Positions 17,908 through 26,783 of a stretch of 64,000 nucleotides of DNA are shown in pieces. Under the pieces are notes generated by a model. The model worked only from the letters and a program-made list of their open reading frames with translations, was not told where the DNA came from and did not search any database. The translations under genes and the position numbers were made by a program. The first letter of the stretch is position 1; each line of letters opens with the position of its first letter. Source of the DNA: an uncultured Tenacibaculum sp. (GTDB lineage: Bacteria; Bacteroidota; Bacteroidia; Flavobacteriales; Flavobacteriaceae); NCBI RefSeq assembly GCF_947495995.1, contig NZ_CANMAX010000010.1, positions 62,001-126,000 of the forward strand. The letters are read 5' to 3'.

Positions 17908-18711
17908 ATGTTTTTAAAAAATGCACACGAAATAGATTATCATATTTACGGTGAAGAAATGCAATTTGTTGAAATAGAACTTGATCCAGAAGAGGGAGTT
18001 GTAGCTGAAAGCGGAAGTTTTATGATGATGGATTCTGATGTGAAAATGAATACCATTTTTGGAGATGGATCTAATCAAGAAAAAGGACTTCTAGGCAAGA
18101 TTTTTTCTGCAGGTAAGAGAATATTAACAGGTGAAAGTTTGTTTATGACTGTATTTACTAATGTTGGGCATGGAAAAAAACAAGTTTCGTTTGCATCTCC
18201 TTATCCAGGAAAAATTATTCCAATTGATTTAAATGAATATGGAGGAAAGTTTATTTGTCAGAAAGATGCTTTTTTATGTGCAGCTAAAGGTGTTTCAATA
18301 GGAATAGAATTTTCTAAAAAATTAGGAAGAGGATTGTTTGGAGGAGAAGGATTCATTATGCAGAAAATGGAAGGAGACGGGTTAGGTTTTATTCATGCTG
18401 GAGGTACAATGGCGAAAAAAGAATTAAAACCAGGAGAAGTTTTAAAAGTAGATACTGGTTGTATTGTTGGTTTTACACAAAGTGTAGATTATGATATTGA
18501 GTTTGTAGGAGGAATTAAGAATACAGTTTTTGGAGGGGAAGGTTTGTTTTTCGCTACATTAAGAGGACCTGGAACTGTGTTTATTCAATCGTTACCATTT
18601 AGTAGATTAGCTGGTAGAGTTCTTTCTTCTATTCCTGGAGGAGGAAAAAGTAAAGGTGAAGGAAGTATTTTAGGAGGAATAGGTGATTTATTAGACGGAG
18701 ATAATTATTAG
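17908..18711 (+). CDS. TIGR00266 / AIM24-family protein
   Basis: A 267-residue protein with three repeated beta-helix-like layers rich in Gly. The family features are clear: VVAESGSFMMMDSDVKMNT, GESLFMTVFTNVGHGKKQVS, GVSIGIEFSKKLGRGLFGGE, and GGIKNTVFGGEGLFFATLRG. No signal peptide. Members resemble the mitochondrial AIM24 protein and have a trp-RNA-binding-attenuator-like fold; the bacterial function is not known. Confidence 0.9.
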   Translation: MFLKNAHEIDYHIYGEEMQFVEIELDPEEGVVAESGSFMMMDSDVKMNTIFGDGSNQEKGLLGKIFSAGKRILTGESLFMTVFTNVGHGKKQVSFASPYPGKIIPIDLNEYGGKFICQKDAFLCAAKGVSIGIEFSKKLGRGLFGGEGFIMQKMEGDGLGFIHAGGTMAKKELKPGEVLKVDTGCIVGFTQSVDYDIEFVGGIKNTVFGGEGLFFATLRGPGTVFIQSLPFSRLAGRVLSSIPGGGKSKGEGSILGGIGDLLDGDNY

Positions 18712-18727
18712 AAAAATTATAAATAAT

Positions 18728-18761
18728 AAAAAAGGCATAAACTTAAGTTTATGCCTTTTTT
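18728..18761. terminator. Bidirectional intrinsic terminator
   Basis: A fully palindromic hairpin (GGCATAAACTT joined to AAGTTTATGCC) framed by six As and six Ts lies between the convergent AIM24 and TlpA-like genes. Confidence 0.88.
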
Positions 18762-18765
18762 AATT

Positions 18766-20160
18766 TTATTGAATATTCTCTTCGTTAAAAAGTTTAATTA
18801 ATTCTTTATAACTACTCGGCCTAGGTGCGTTTGAAGTTACAATTTTACCATCAGGATCAATTAAAATGAATCGAGGTAATCCTTTAATTAAGTAATCTTT
18901 TGTGAAGTTAAAGTCTTCTTTTGTGGCTCCAGCAAAAAGATGCAAACCAGACATTTCATCTTCTTTAATAGCTTTTTTCCAAGCTTCTTTGTTTTCAAGC
19001 TTATCAACACTAATACTAATAAATTCAATGTTCTTTCCGTGATATTCTTGTTCTAATCTCTTTAAAATAGGTGTTTCTTTTCTACAAATACTACACCAAG
19101 TAGCCCAAATATCAATAAACTTATATTTTCCATTTCCTATTAAATCATCTAAAGATGTTATTCCTCCTTCATAATTTTCTAGTTTGTTGAATTTTGGAGA
19201 GTTTTCTCCTTTAGCAGTAAGCTTTAACTTGTTGTATAAAGCTGTAATTTCTTTTTTGTTAGCCTCGTTACTAGAGAATAACATGTATTTTTTGTAGTAT
19301 TCTTTTAGGTTAGCAACTCTTGGAATAATATTTATAGCAGCGTTATATAAAAGGTCATTCTTTACTAAAGTATCTCTGATCTCTACGTGAATAGTTTCAA
19401 TATAGGCTAAATCAAAATCTCGTTCTTCAGATTTTCTTTGATTTGCTTCTTTTTCTAAAAACTCTTTAATCATTCTACGATATGATGAAGAATATATATA
19501 GTCATCACTTTTATTAAAATCAATAGTAGAAATTAAATGTGAAGGGAAGTTTTCAGAGACAAGAAATCTATCATTACCATATAGTAGTCTATGAAAGGCT
19601 TGATAATTATTAATATTACGAACAAATTCATAATTAATATTTCTCTTTTCTTGCTGAAGATAATTTTCTGGTAATTCAGATTTTTCTGCTAGTTCTTCTA
19701 AAGCAGATTTATATCTATCCATTTTACTTAAGAACTCACTTTCCTCTAGGGAAAATAAGCGCTCAGCACTTCCTAAAATAAAACTGTGTTTCTTTATTTT
19801 CTTAGTTAAGTAATTGTTGATAGTACGATTCTGACCTTCAAAAATAGGGTCTTTAATGCGCATTTTAGCGTCTACCATTAAATTTAAATCATCGTAGTTT
19901 GAAAGATACATATTGATAATTCTTTGATCTATATGTAGTTCGTAATGACCAGGAGTAAAGTCTCTAATGGTGTCAGAAAAACTTTTAGTTTTTCTTCTAA
20001 AACGAATATTCTTATCAAATTTATAACCAGATAATTTGATTTTCCTCTTTTTAAAATTATCTACTTTACCAGATAAAACTAAAAAGTCTTTTTGTTTCTC
20101 TTCTTTACAATTAAGAAAAAGTAAACTTATGATTAGAAGCGTATAATATTTACTTTTCAT
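18766..20160 (-). CDS. TlpA-like thioredoxin-fold lipoprotein (copy 1)
   Basis: A 464-residue lipoprotein (MKSKYYTLLIISLLFLNC, lipobox Cys at 18). The N-terminal half begins with a DUF4369-like beta domain (LSGKVDNFKKRKIKLSGY) followed by a helical middle; the C-terminal 140 residues are a TlpA/ResA thioredoxin domain with the redox site WATWCSICRKETPIL (CxxC) and the cis-Pro region KGLPRFILIDPDGKI. Such proteins act in periplasmic disulfide reduction. It is a tandem paralogue of the gene at 20248, with the same layout but a different active-site dipeptide (Ser-Ile). Confidence 0.9.
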   Translation of the reverse strand: MKSKYYTLLIISLLFLNCKEEKQKDFLVLSGKVDNFKKRKIKLSGYKFDKNIRFRRKTKSFSDTIRDFTPGHYELHIDQRIINMYLSNYDDLNLMVDAKMRIKDPIFEGQNRTINNYLTKKIKKHSFILGSAERLFSLEESEFLSKMDRYKSALEELAEKSELPENYLQQEKRNINYEFVRNINNYQAFHRLLYGNDRFLVSENFPSHLISTIDFNKSDDYIYSSSYRRMIKEFLEKEANQRKSEERDFDLAYIETIHVEIRDTLVKNDLLYNAAINIIPRVANLKEYYKKYMLFSSNEANKKEITALYNKLKLTAKGENSPKFNKLENYEGGITSLDDLIGNGKYKFIDIWATWCSICRKETPILKRLEQEYHGKNIEFISISVDKLENKEAWKKAIKEDEMSGLHLFAGATKEDFNFTKDYLIKGLPRFILIDPDGKIVTSNAPRPSSYKELIKLFNEENIQ

Positions 20161-20195
20161 GATAATTTTTTAGGGATTTTATTTCTAGGGATAAA

Positions 20196-20226
20196 AAAAG
20201 AGCTATGATTAAATTCATAACTCTTT
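20196..20226 (-). terminator. Intrinsic terminator between the two TlpA-like genes
   Basis: On the minus strand, a stem AAAGAG-TATGA type pairing (left arm 20215-20226, right arm 20197-20208) with one mismatch is followed by a T run. It would end the transcript of the gene at 20248, separating the two paralogues. Confidence 0.65.
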
Positions 20227-20247
20227 ATATTTTATAAAAGATTTTGA

Positions 20248-21639
20248 TTAAATACCTAAATCTTCGAATAATTCGATAAGCTCTTCACTACGGCTAGGTC
20301 TTGGAGCGTTAGCGTTTACAATTTTCCCATCAGGATCGATTAAGATAAATCTAGGTAATCCTTTGATTAAATAATCTTTTGTGAATTGTAATTCTTCTTG
20401 TGTTTTACCAGCAAAAAGTTGAATACCACTCATTTCTCTATCCTTAATAGTTTGCTTCCACTTTGCTTTGCTAGATGGTCTATCAACACTTAAACTAACA
20501 AACTCAATATTTTTTCCGTGGAATTGTTGCTCAAATCTCTTTAATAAAGGGATTTCTTTTTTACAGAAACCACACCATGTAGCCCATACATCAATATAAA
20601 CATACTTTCCTTTACCGATTAAATCATCTAAAGAAGTTTTTCCTCCGTTGTAGTTTTCTAATTTATCAAACTTAGGAGAAGGCTGCCCTTTAGCAGTTAA
20701 CTTTAACTTGTTATATAATTCTCCAATTTCTGCTTTGTTAGCAGTATTAGTAGAATAACTGTTGTACTTTCTGTAGTACTCTTTTAAGTTAATAGTAGTT
20801 GTAATTTGCTTTTCAGCAGCTTTGTGTAATAAATCGTTTTTAACTAAAGTGTCGTTAATTTCTGTGTGAACAGTTTCTAAGTATGTTAAATCAAAATCAC
20901 CATCTTGTCTGTTCTTCTTGTTAGTAACATCATCTAATCTTCTTTTGATTAAATCTCTATATGGCTTAGAGTTAATATAATCTACACTAATGTTTAAATC
21001 AATATCGTCTGGAATATCCATTGGGAATTGATCTGAAACTTCAAACTCTTCATCTCCATAAAGAATACGGTGGAAACCTTGGTAGTTCTTAATTGCTAAT
21101 GCAAATTCGTAGTTAATGTTTCTCATTTCCTTTTCTAAATAATCAGCAGGTAATTGAGAAGCGTTAGCTAAATCTTCTAATGTAGATTTATAGCTATCCA
21201 TTTTACTTAAAAACTCATCCTCATTCATAGAGAAAAGTTTATTTGCATTTCCTAAAACAACACCAAGCTTTTTAGCTTTTTCAGTGATGTATTTATTAAT
21301 GTTAGCTGTTGCTCCTTCAAAAACAGGATCTTTAGTTCTCTTTTTTGCATCAACTATTAATTTTAAGTCATCAAGTGAACTTAAATATACTTGTACAGGT
21401 CTCTTACCAATCTTTAAAGTATAATGACCCGGAGTGATATTTTTTAATGTATCTAGAAATGTTTTGTTTTTTCTGTCAAAACGAATCTTTCTCTCAAAGT
21501 TATAACCAGTAAGTTCTATCGTACGTTTTCTGAAATTATCTACTTCACCAGAAAGCACTAAAAAGTCTTTAGGCTTTTCTTTCTTCTCACAAGAGACGAT
21601 CAGTGAGACTGCGAACAGTATAAGTAACAATTTTTTCAT
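20248..21639 (-). CDS. TlpA-like thioredoxin-fold lipoprotein (copy 2)
   Basis: A 463-residue lipoprotein (MKKLLLILFAVSLIVSC). It has the same domain order as its neighbour: a DUF4369-like start (LSGEVDNFRKRTIELTGY), a helical middle, then a thioredoxin domain with WATWCGFCKKEIPLL and KGLPRFILIDPDGKI. The active-site dipeptide is Gly-Phe, unlike Ser-Ile in copy 1, so the redox potential may differ. Many stretches are identical between the copies, showing tandem duplication followed by divergence. Confidence 0.9.
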   Translation of the reverse strand: MKKLLLILFAVSLIVSCEKKEKPKDFLVLSGEVDNFRKRTIELTGYNFERKIRFDRKNKTFLDTLKNITPGHYTLKIGKRPVQVYLSSLDDLKLIVDAKKRTKDPVFEGATANINKYITEKAKKLGVVLGNANKLFSMNEDEFLSKMDSYKSTLEDLANASQLPADYLEKEMRNINYEFALAIKNYQGFHRILYGDEEFEVSDQFPMDIPDDIDLNISVDYINSKPYRDLIKRRLDDVTNKKNRQDGDFDLTYLETVHTEINDTLVKNDLLHKAAEKQITTTINLKEYYRKYNSYSTNTANKAEIGELYNKLKLTAKGQPSPKFDKLENYNGGKTSLDDLIGKGKYVYIDVWATWCGFCKKEIPLLKRFEQQFHGKNIEFVSLSVDRPSSKAKWKQTIKDREMSGIQLFAGKTQEELQFTKDYLIKGLPRFILIDPDGKIVNANAPRPSRSEELIELFEDLGI

Positions 21640-21908
21640 AATAATGAATTTTACTTTTATAGGGAATAATTAAATTACGTGTTTCAACACCGAAAGTACC
21701 TATTTTTTAAAAGACCTCAAAATCTTTAGAGGAAAAATTTGGAAAAAATCCAATGTTTGTGGATTTTTGAGCAATCAGTATCAACTAAATGTTTCTTTTT
21801 TGTCTACAAAGGGTTAAGTGTTTGTAAATAAATAATTTCTCTTCCAATATAAGAATAACTTACTGATATATTAAAAAAAATCGAATACTAATAACATAGT
21901 TTTAAAAC

Positions 21909-22712
21909 ATGAGTAAAGTAGTTTTTATTACAGGTGCATCTTCAGGAATTGGAAAGGCAATGGGTGAATATCTTAAAGTTAAAGGATATACAGTTTATGG
22001 TACAAGTAGAAATCCTGATAGAGTTAAAGACGTAGTTTTTCCATTAGTTGCTTTAGATGTTTTAGATGCTGATTCAATTACTAAGGCTATTAAAGAGGTA
22101 GTTGATAAGGAAGGAAAAATAGATGTGCTTATAAATAATGCTGGAAAAGGTATTATGGGAGCTATGGAAGATATTGATATTTCTGAGATTGAAGGAGGTT
22201 TTAATACGAATTTTCTCGGACCGATTAGAGTGATGAAGGCAGTTTTACCTTTTATGAGAAAAGAAGGAAAAGGGTTGATTATCAATGTTACATCTCTGGC
22301 AGGTTACTCAGGTTTACCATTTAGAAGTATTTATTCTTCTAGTAAAGGAGCTTTAGAGTTACTTACTGAATCTGTAAGTATGGAAGTGAAAAGCTTTGGA
22401 GTTAATGTAGTGAGTGTCGCGCCTGGTAGTTTTGCAACTAATATAGCATCAGGTAGATATTATACACCTGTTTCTGAAGATTCAGCATATAAAGAAGCTT
22501 ACAGTAAAAACTTAAAAGTTAGTGACGAATATGTAGATCAAGGTTTAGATCCTTTAGTAATGGCAAAAGCAATTCATAAAATTATAGAATCAAAAAAGCC
22601 TAAAGTTCATTATAAAATAGGAGCTTTTATGGAACGTTTTTCAGTGGTGTTGAAAAGAGCGTTGCCAGATAGAGTTTATGAAAAATTAATAATGAATCAT
22701 TATAAGTTATAA
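21909..22712 (+). CDS. Short-chain dehydrogenase/reductase
   Basis: A 267-residue classical SDR. Visible motifs are the cofactor-binding TGASSGIGKAMGEYL at residue 7, NNAGKG near 80, and the catalytic Ser with YSSSK in SLAGYSGLPFRSIYSSSKGA; an Arg after beta-2 (GTSRNPDR) suggests NADP preference. The substrate is unknown. It ends 4 bp from the convergent HAD gene with no visible terminator between them. Confidence 0.9.
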   Translation: MSKVVFITGASSGIGKAMGEYLKVKGYTVYGTSRNPDRVKDVVFPLVALDVLDADSITKAIKEVVDKEGKIDVLINNAGKGIMGAMEDIDISEIEGGFNTNFLGPIRVMKAVLPFMRKEGKGLIINVTSLAGYSGLPFRSIYSSSKGALELLTESVSMEVKSFGVNVVSVAPGSFATNIASGRYYTPVSEDSAYKEAYSKNLKVSDEYVDQGLDPLVMAKAIHKIIESKKPKVHYKIGAFMERFSVVLKRALPDRVYEKLIMNHYKL

Positions 22713-22716
22713 ATTT

Positions 22717-23523
22717 TTATGCTTGTTTTAGTTGTAGCATTTGTTGTAAAATAGATTCTACACCAAAGTTATCGTTGCTTTTAGTAGAAAAATTAGCAGT
22801 TTCTTTTACCAAAGGATGTGCGTTTTCCATAGCATAACTAAAATGAGCTCTTTTCAACATTTCAAGATCATTATTATAATCACCAAATATTAAAGTCTCT
22901 TCATAAGAGATATTGTGTTCTTCTTGAATTAATTGTACGGCGTGTCCTTTATTGGCATTCATTTCGGAAATGTCTACCCAATGATTAGCTGACACTTTTA
23001 CTTTAAAATCATTTTCTAAATGTTTTAAATGTGGGTATAAAAACTGTTCTGTACTTATTTCATGATAAATAGCAACCTTGTAAACGGGTTTTTTAATTTC
23101 TTCAACTGAATTTATGCTTTCGTAGTTTTTGTAAAACTCAGCCAGTAATTTAAGTAACTCAGGATTTTTACTAGAAGTAAAAGCTCTATCTTTTGTACAA
23201 TATACAGGATGTGCTTCGGGTAAGTTATCTAAAATGCTAGTAATCGAATTTAAATTTTCTCTTTGCATAGCTGTAGAAAGTAATGTGTTTCCTTCCTTAA
23301 TTGCAAGTCCACCGTTTTCAGCAACAATAATAATTTCATCTTTAATCTTTTCTAATTTTTCTACCATACTATATAATGGTCTTCCACTTGCAGCAGTAAA
23401 AATAATGTCGTGTTTTTTTATTTCACTAAAAAGCTCGAAGAATAAATCGCTCACTTCGTGGTTAGAATTCAAAAGAGTTCCGTCTAAATCAGTAACAATA
23501 AGTTTTACTTTCGATAAGTCCAT
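22717..23523 (-). CDS. Cof-type HAD-IIB family phosphatase
   Basis: A 268-residue haloacid-dehalogenase hydrolase. Motif I is VTDLDGTLLNSNHEVS (nucleophile and acid Asp residues), motif II is FTAASGRP, motif III is the Lys in NKGHAVQLIQ, and motif IV is IFGDYNNDLEML. The Cof cap domain occupies the middle. These enzymes act on sugar phosphates, flavin or pyridoxal phosphates; the substrate cannot be told. Confidence 0.9.
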   Translation of the reverse strand: MDLSKVKLIVTDLDGTLLNSNHEVSDLFFELFSEIKKHDIIFTAASGRPLYSMVEKLEKIKDEIIIVAENGGLAIKEGNTLLSTAMQRENLNSITSILDNLPEAHPVYCTKDRAFTSSKNPELLKLLAEFYKNYESINSVEEIKKPVYKVAIYHEISTEQFLYPHLKHLENDFKVKVSANHWVDISEMNANKGHAVQLIQEEHNISYEETLIFGDYNNDLEMLKRAHFSYAMENAHPLVKETANFSTKSNDNFGVESILQQMLQLKQA

Positions 23524-23961
23524 AAAAAAGAATTAAGATTCAAAAATAAATATTGATAAATGTAAAGAACTAATTCGTGTGTTAAGTAATCACTAACTTA
23601 TATTTTTTGATAGAAAATCTGCTTTATTTCTGAAGAGTGTTAAATTTTTTGAATTAAAAGCACTGTGTTTTGTTAATTAATGTTAATTAACACTGGTTCC
23701 TGTAATATTGTAACATTTATTTCACATTTCAAATACAGAAATGCAATAATTTTGCAATTAATATTTGAATTAGTAATCCTCCTTATTACGAACAAACAGC
23801 TTTTATGTATTGGCTGTTTGTTCCTGTTTATAGCATTTTCTAATTTTTTTCAATCTAAAAATCTAGCTGAAATAATTCTTATAACTTTATTATAAATAGG
23901 TTTATAGAAATCGTTTAAAGTTGTAGTTTTGCGCAAAACACAACTGTTAAACAAAAGATCG
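23524..23961. other. 438-bp non-coding gap with a strong hairpin
   Basis: This stretch lies between the divergent HAD and transaldolase-like genes. It holds a perfect 11-bp stem (GAACAAACAGC at 23790-23800, GCTGTTTGTTC at 23813-23823) with a 12-base loop and, near the end, a -7 box for the downstream gene. A 71-codon reading frame across the hairpin (23680-23895) is judged chance. No tRNA was seen. Confidence 0.5.
23924..23931 (+). promoter_or_regulatory. -7 box of the transaldolase-like gene
   Basis: TAGTTTTG matches TAnnTTTG and lies 30 bp ahead of the ATG at 23962. It overlaps an upstream in-frame alternative start at 23929, which argues for the ATG at 23962. Confidence 0.55.
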
Positions 23962-24615
23962 ATGAAATTTTTTATAGATACTGCAAACCTAGATCAAATT
24001 CGTGAAGCTCAAGCTTTAGGTATTTTAGATGGAGTTACTACTAATCCTTCATTAATGGCGAAAGAAGGGATTACTGGAGAAGAAAATATTAAAAATCACT
24101 ACAAAGCAATTTGTGAGATTGTAGATGGAGATGTTTCTGCAGAAGTTATCGCTACAGATTACGAAGGGATGGTAAGAGAAGGTGAAGCTTTAGCAGCTTT
24201 ACACTCTCAAATAGTTGTAAAATTACCTATGATTGCTGACGGAGTTAAGGCGTGTAAGTATTTTTCTGATAAAGGTATTAAAACTAACGTAACTTTGGTT
24301 TTCTCTGCAGGTCAAGCTTTATTAGCAGCAAAAGCTGGAGCAACTTATGTTTCTCCATTTATCGGACGTTTAGATGATATCTCTACTGATGGATTAAACT
24401 TAATCGCAGAAATTCGTCATATCTATGATAACTATATGTTCGAAACAGAAATTTTAGCAGCTTCTGTTCGTCATACAATGCACGTTATTGATTGTGCTAA
24501 GATTGGTGCTGATGTTATGACTGGACCATTAAAAGCTATCGAAGGATTATTAAATCACCCGTTAACAACCATTGGTTTAGAGAAGTTCTTAGCTGATTAC
24601 AAGAAAGGAAACTAA
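23962..24615 (+). CDS. fsa: Fructose-6-phosphate aldolase / small transaldolase
   Basis: A protein of about 217 residues, the length of the short transaldolase-like family. It begins [20 protein letters not shown] and contains [14 protein letters not shown], the Schiff-base Lys in [24 protein letters not shown] context (NVTLVFS follows the conserved Lys-Leu-Pro strand), and [12 protein letters not shown]. It belongs to either fructose-6-phosphate aldolase or pentose-phosphate transaldolase; in Bacteroidota these short proteins are usually taken as transaldolases. The start at 23962 is chosen over 23929 because of the promoter position and family N-terminus. Confidence 0.9.
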   Translation: MKFFIDTANLDQIREAQALGILDGVTTNPSLMAKEGITGEENIKNHYKAICEIVDGDVSAEVIATDYEGMVREGEALAALHSQIVVKLPMIADGVKACKYFSDKGIKTNVTLVFSAGQALLAAKAGATYVSPFIGRLDDISTDGLNLIAEIRHIYDNYMFETEILAASVRHTMHVIDCAKIGADVMTGPLKAIEGLLNHPLTTIGLEKFLADYKKGN

Positions 24616-24639
24616 TAATAATTAGTATAAATAATTAAG

Positions 24640-24672
24640 AAGTCCACACAATTCGTGTGGATTTTCTTTTTT
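24640..24672 (+). terminator. Intrinsic terminator after the transaldolase-like gene
   Basis: A 7-bp stem TCCACAC/GTGTGGA (24643-24649, 24655-24661) with a 5-base loop is followed by a T-rich run. Confidence 0.8.
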
Positions 24673-24677
24673 AGTAA

Positions 24678-24685
24678 TACTTTTG
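24678..24685 (+). promoter_or_regulatory. -7 box of the menD operon
   Basis: TACTTTTG matches TAnnTTTG and ends 7 bp before the menD ATG at 24693, predicting a leaderless or nearly leaderless transcript. Confidence 0.5.
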
Positions 24686-24692
24686 CAGACTA

Positions 24693-26351
24693 ATGTATCC
24701 AGAAAAACAACTTGCACAATTAGTTCTTAACGCATGTCAACAATATAAGATTGACAAAGTAGTGATTTCACCAGGATCTAGAAATGCTCCTTTAACTATA
24801 GGGTTTTCTAATATTGAAGGAATTGAAACCTTCAGTATTGTTGATGAAAGATGTGCTGCTTTTTTTGCTTTAGGAATTGCACAGCAAACTAGAAAACCTG
24901 TAGCAATTGTTTGTACATCAGGTTCTGCACTTTTAAATTATTATCCTGCAATTGCAGAAGCATATTATAGCCGAATTCCATTATTAGTAATTTCTGCCGA
25001 CAGACCAAAACATCTTATTGATATTGGAGATGGTCAAACTATTCGTCAAGAAAATGTATTCAAAAATCATATTCTGTATTCGGCAAATCTTATTGAAGAT
25101 GAAAACGAATTAACTTTTAATACAAGTGAAATTACAAAGGTAATTTCTACTGCAATTTTTAAAAGCGGACCAGTACATATAAATATACCTTTTAGCGAGC
25201 CGATTTACAACACAGTTGATCACTTGTCTGAGTATAATTTTGAACGTGTTTCAGAAAAAAAAGAAACGACTGAAGTTGATTTGTATAAAAACTTAGGAGA
25301 AACATGGAATGCATCTGAAAAGAAAATGATTCTTGTGGGTGTGAATTTTCCTAATGTAGCACTTCAAAAAGTATTGAATGATTACGCGAACGATCCTTCA
25401 GTTTTAATTTTAACAGAAAGTACTTCAAATCTATACAATCCAAAATTTATCAATTCCATAGATCAATTGATAACTAAGTTGGATGATGAAGAATTTAAAA
25501 ATCTTCAACCAGATATTTTAATAACACTAGGAGGAATGGTGGTTTCAAAAAGAATTAAACAATTCTTAAGAAAATATCAACCTAAACATCACTGGCATAT
25601 TGATAAGCAAGTGAAATTAGATACTTATTTCTGTTTATCAAATCATATTAAAGAAGCTTCAGAAACTTTTTTTAATGAATTGCGAACTCATATAGATGTT
25701 CATGAATTAAGTAATTATCAAAATATTTGGGTAAAAGAAAAAGAATTAAGACAAGAAGCGCATAAAGAATTTGTTCAAAAAACATCGTATTCAGATTTTA
25801 GAGTTTTTAAAAATATTTTAGATGCTTTGCCAGATCATTCGCAAGTTCAAGTGAGTAATAGTGCGGTGATTCGTTATATGCAACTTTATAATGTAAATCC
25901 TACTTTACGAGTGTTTTGTAATCGTGGTACTAGCGGAATAGACGGAAGTACTTCAACAGCAATTGGAGCGTCGGTTGTAGAAAAAGAAACTACAACTTTA
26001 ATTACTGGAGATTTAAGTTTCTTTTATGATAGTAATGCGCTTTGGAATACTCATATCCCGAGTAATTTCAGAATAATTATTATTAATAATTCTGGCGGAG
26101 GAATATTTAAAATTATACCAGGACCAAAATCTACAAATGCTTTACAGTATTTTGAAACACCACATTGTTTAACGGCTGAACATTTGGCTAAAATGTATGG
26201 TTTAGAATATCAAAACGCAGTATCTTTAGATGGAGTAGAGCAAAGATTAGAAGATTTTTATAAAAAGAGTGAAAAGGCAAAAATTTTAGAGATTTTTACG
26301 CCATCAGATCAAAACGACACAGTATTAAAAGCATATTTTAACAATTTATAA
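24693..26351 (+). CDS. menD: 2-succinyl-5-enolpyruvyl-6-hydroxy-3-cyclohexene-1-carboxylate synthase
   Basis: A 552-residue thiamine-diphosphate enzyme of menaquinone synthesis that joins isochorismate and 2-oxoglutarate. MenD features are visible: VVISPGSRNAPLTIGFSN near residue 25, CTSGSALLNYYPAIAEAYYS, ISADRPKHLIDIGDGQTIRQ, the C-terminal CNRGTSGIDGSTSTAIGAS, and the TPP motif GDLSFFYDSNALW. Full length. Its stop overlaps the next ATG by one base (TAATG), so the two are translationally coupled. Confidence 0.95.
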   Translation: MYPEKQLAQLVLNACQQYKIDKVVISPGSRNAPLTIGFSNIEGIETFSIVDERCAAFFALGIAQQTRKPVAIVCTSGSALLNYYPAIAEAYYSRIPLLVISADRPKHLIDIGDGQTIRQENVFKNHILYSANLIEDENELTFNTSEITKVISTAIFKSGPVHINIPFSEPIYNTVDHLSEYNFERVSEKKETTEVDLYKNLGETWNASEKKMILVGVNFPNVALQKVLNDYANDPSVLILTESTSNLYNPKFINSIDQLITKLDDEEFKNLQPDILITLGGMVVSKRIKQFLRKYQPKHHWHIDKQVKLDTYFCLSNHIKEASETFFNELRTHIDVHELSNYQNIWVKEKELRQEAHKEFVQKTSYSDFRVFKNILDALPDHSQVQVSNSAVIRYMQLYNVNPTLRVFCNRGTSGIDGSTSTAIGASVVEKETTTLITGDLSFFYDSNALWNTHIPSNFRIIIINNSGGGIFKIIPGPKSTNALQYFETPHCLTAEHLAKMYGLEYQNAVSLDGVEQRLEDFYKKSEKAKILEIFTPSDQNDTVLKAYFNNL

Positions 26352-26773
26352 TGGAAGAATTACAAGAAGGAGATAAGGTAGATTTAGTTATCGGAGTACG
26401 AACAGCTTTAGGTTATTCGGTTTTGATTAATGAAGAATATGAAGGATTATTATATAACAACGAGGTTTTTTCTGATATTGAAGAAGGAATGAGAACTTCT
26501 GGATATATCAAAAAAATTAGAGAAGATGAAAAAATTGACGTGTCTTTAAGGCCACAAGGTTTTAGAAACGTCATAGATGAAGATGTAGATAAAGTACTGA
26601 AGAAAATAGAAGAAAAAGGTATGCTAATGTTAACTGATAAAAGCTCTCCTGAGTCAATAAAGTTTCATTTGCAAATGAGCAAAAAAGCATTTAAAAGAGC
26701 TATTGGAAGTTTGTATAAACAGCGAAAAATTCAGATTTTTGACGACAGAATTGAGATCGTTAAAAACAAATAA
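26351..26773 (+). CDS. Short CvfB/YitL-like S1 RNA-binding protein
   Basis: A 140-residue protein with an S1-like OB domain (about residues 1-65: EGDKVDLVIGVRTALGYSVL, YEGLLYNNEVF, DEKIDVSLRPQG) and a winged-helix-like C-terminus (about 80-140: FHLQMSKKAFKRAIGSLYKQ, then RKIQIFDDRIEIV). The two parts match the last S1 repeat and winged helix of CvfB, which is usually about twice as long, so this is a half-length form. An RNA-binding role is likely from the family. It is coupled to menD. Confidence 0.75.
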   Translation: MEELQEGDKVDLVIGVRTALGYSVLINEEYEGLLYNNEVFSDIEEGMRTSGYIKKIREDEKIDVSLRPQGFRNVIDEDVDKVLKKIEEKGMLMLTDKSSPESIKFHLQMSKKAFKRAIGSLYKQRKIQIFDDRIEIVKNK

Positions 26774-26783
26774 AATTTAAGCT

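Noticed and set aside
20248-21639. Tandem TlpA-like genes as a sequencing or assembly duplicate
   Set aside because: The copies differ at many residues, including the active-site dipeptide and signal peptides, so they are real paralogues.
23680-23895. 71-codon open frame with hydrophobic residues between the HAD and transaldolase-like genes
   Set aside because: It spans a strong hairpin, has no family-like pattern, and its composition is what AT-rich non-coding DNA gives by chance.
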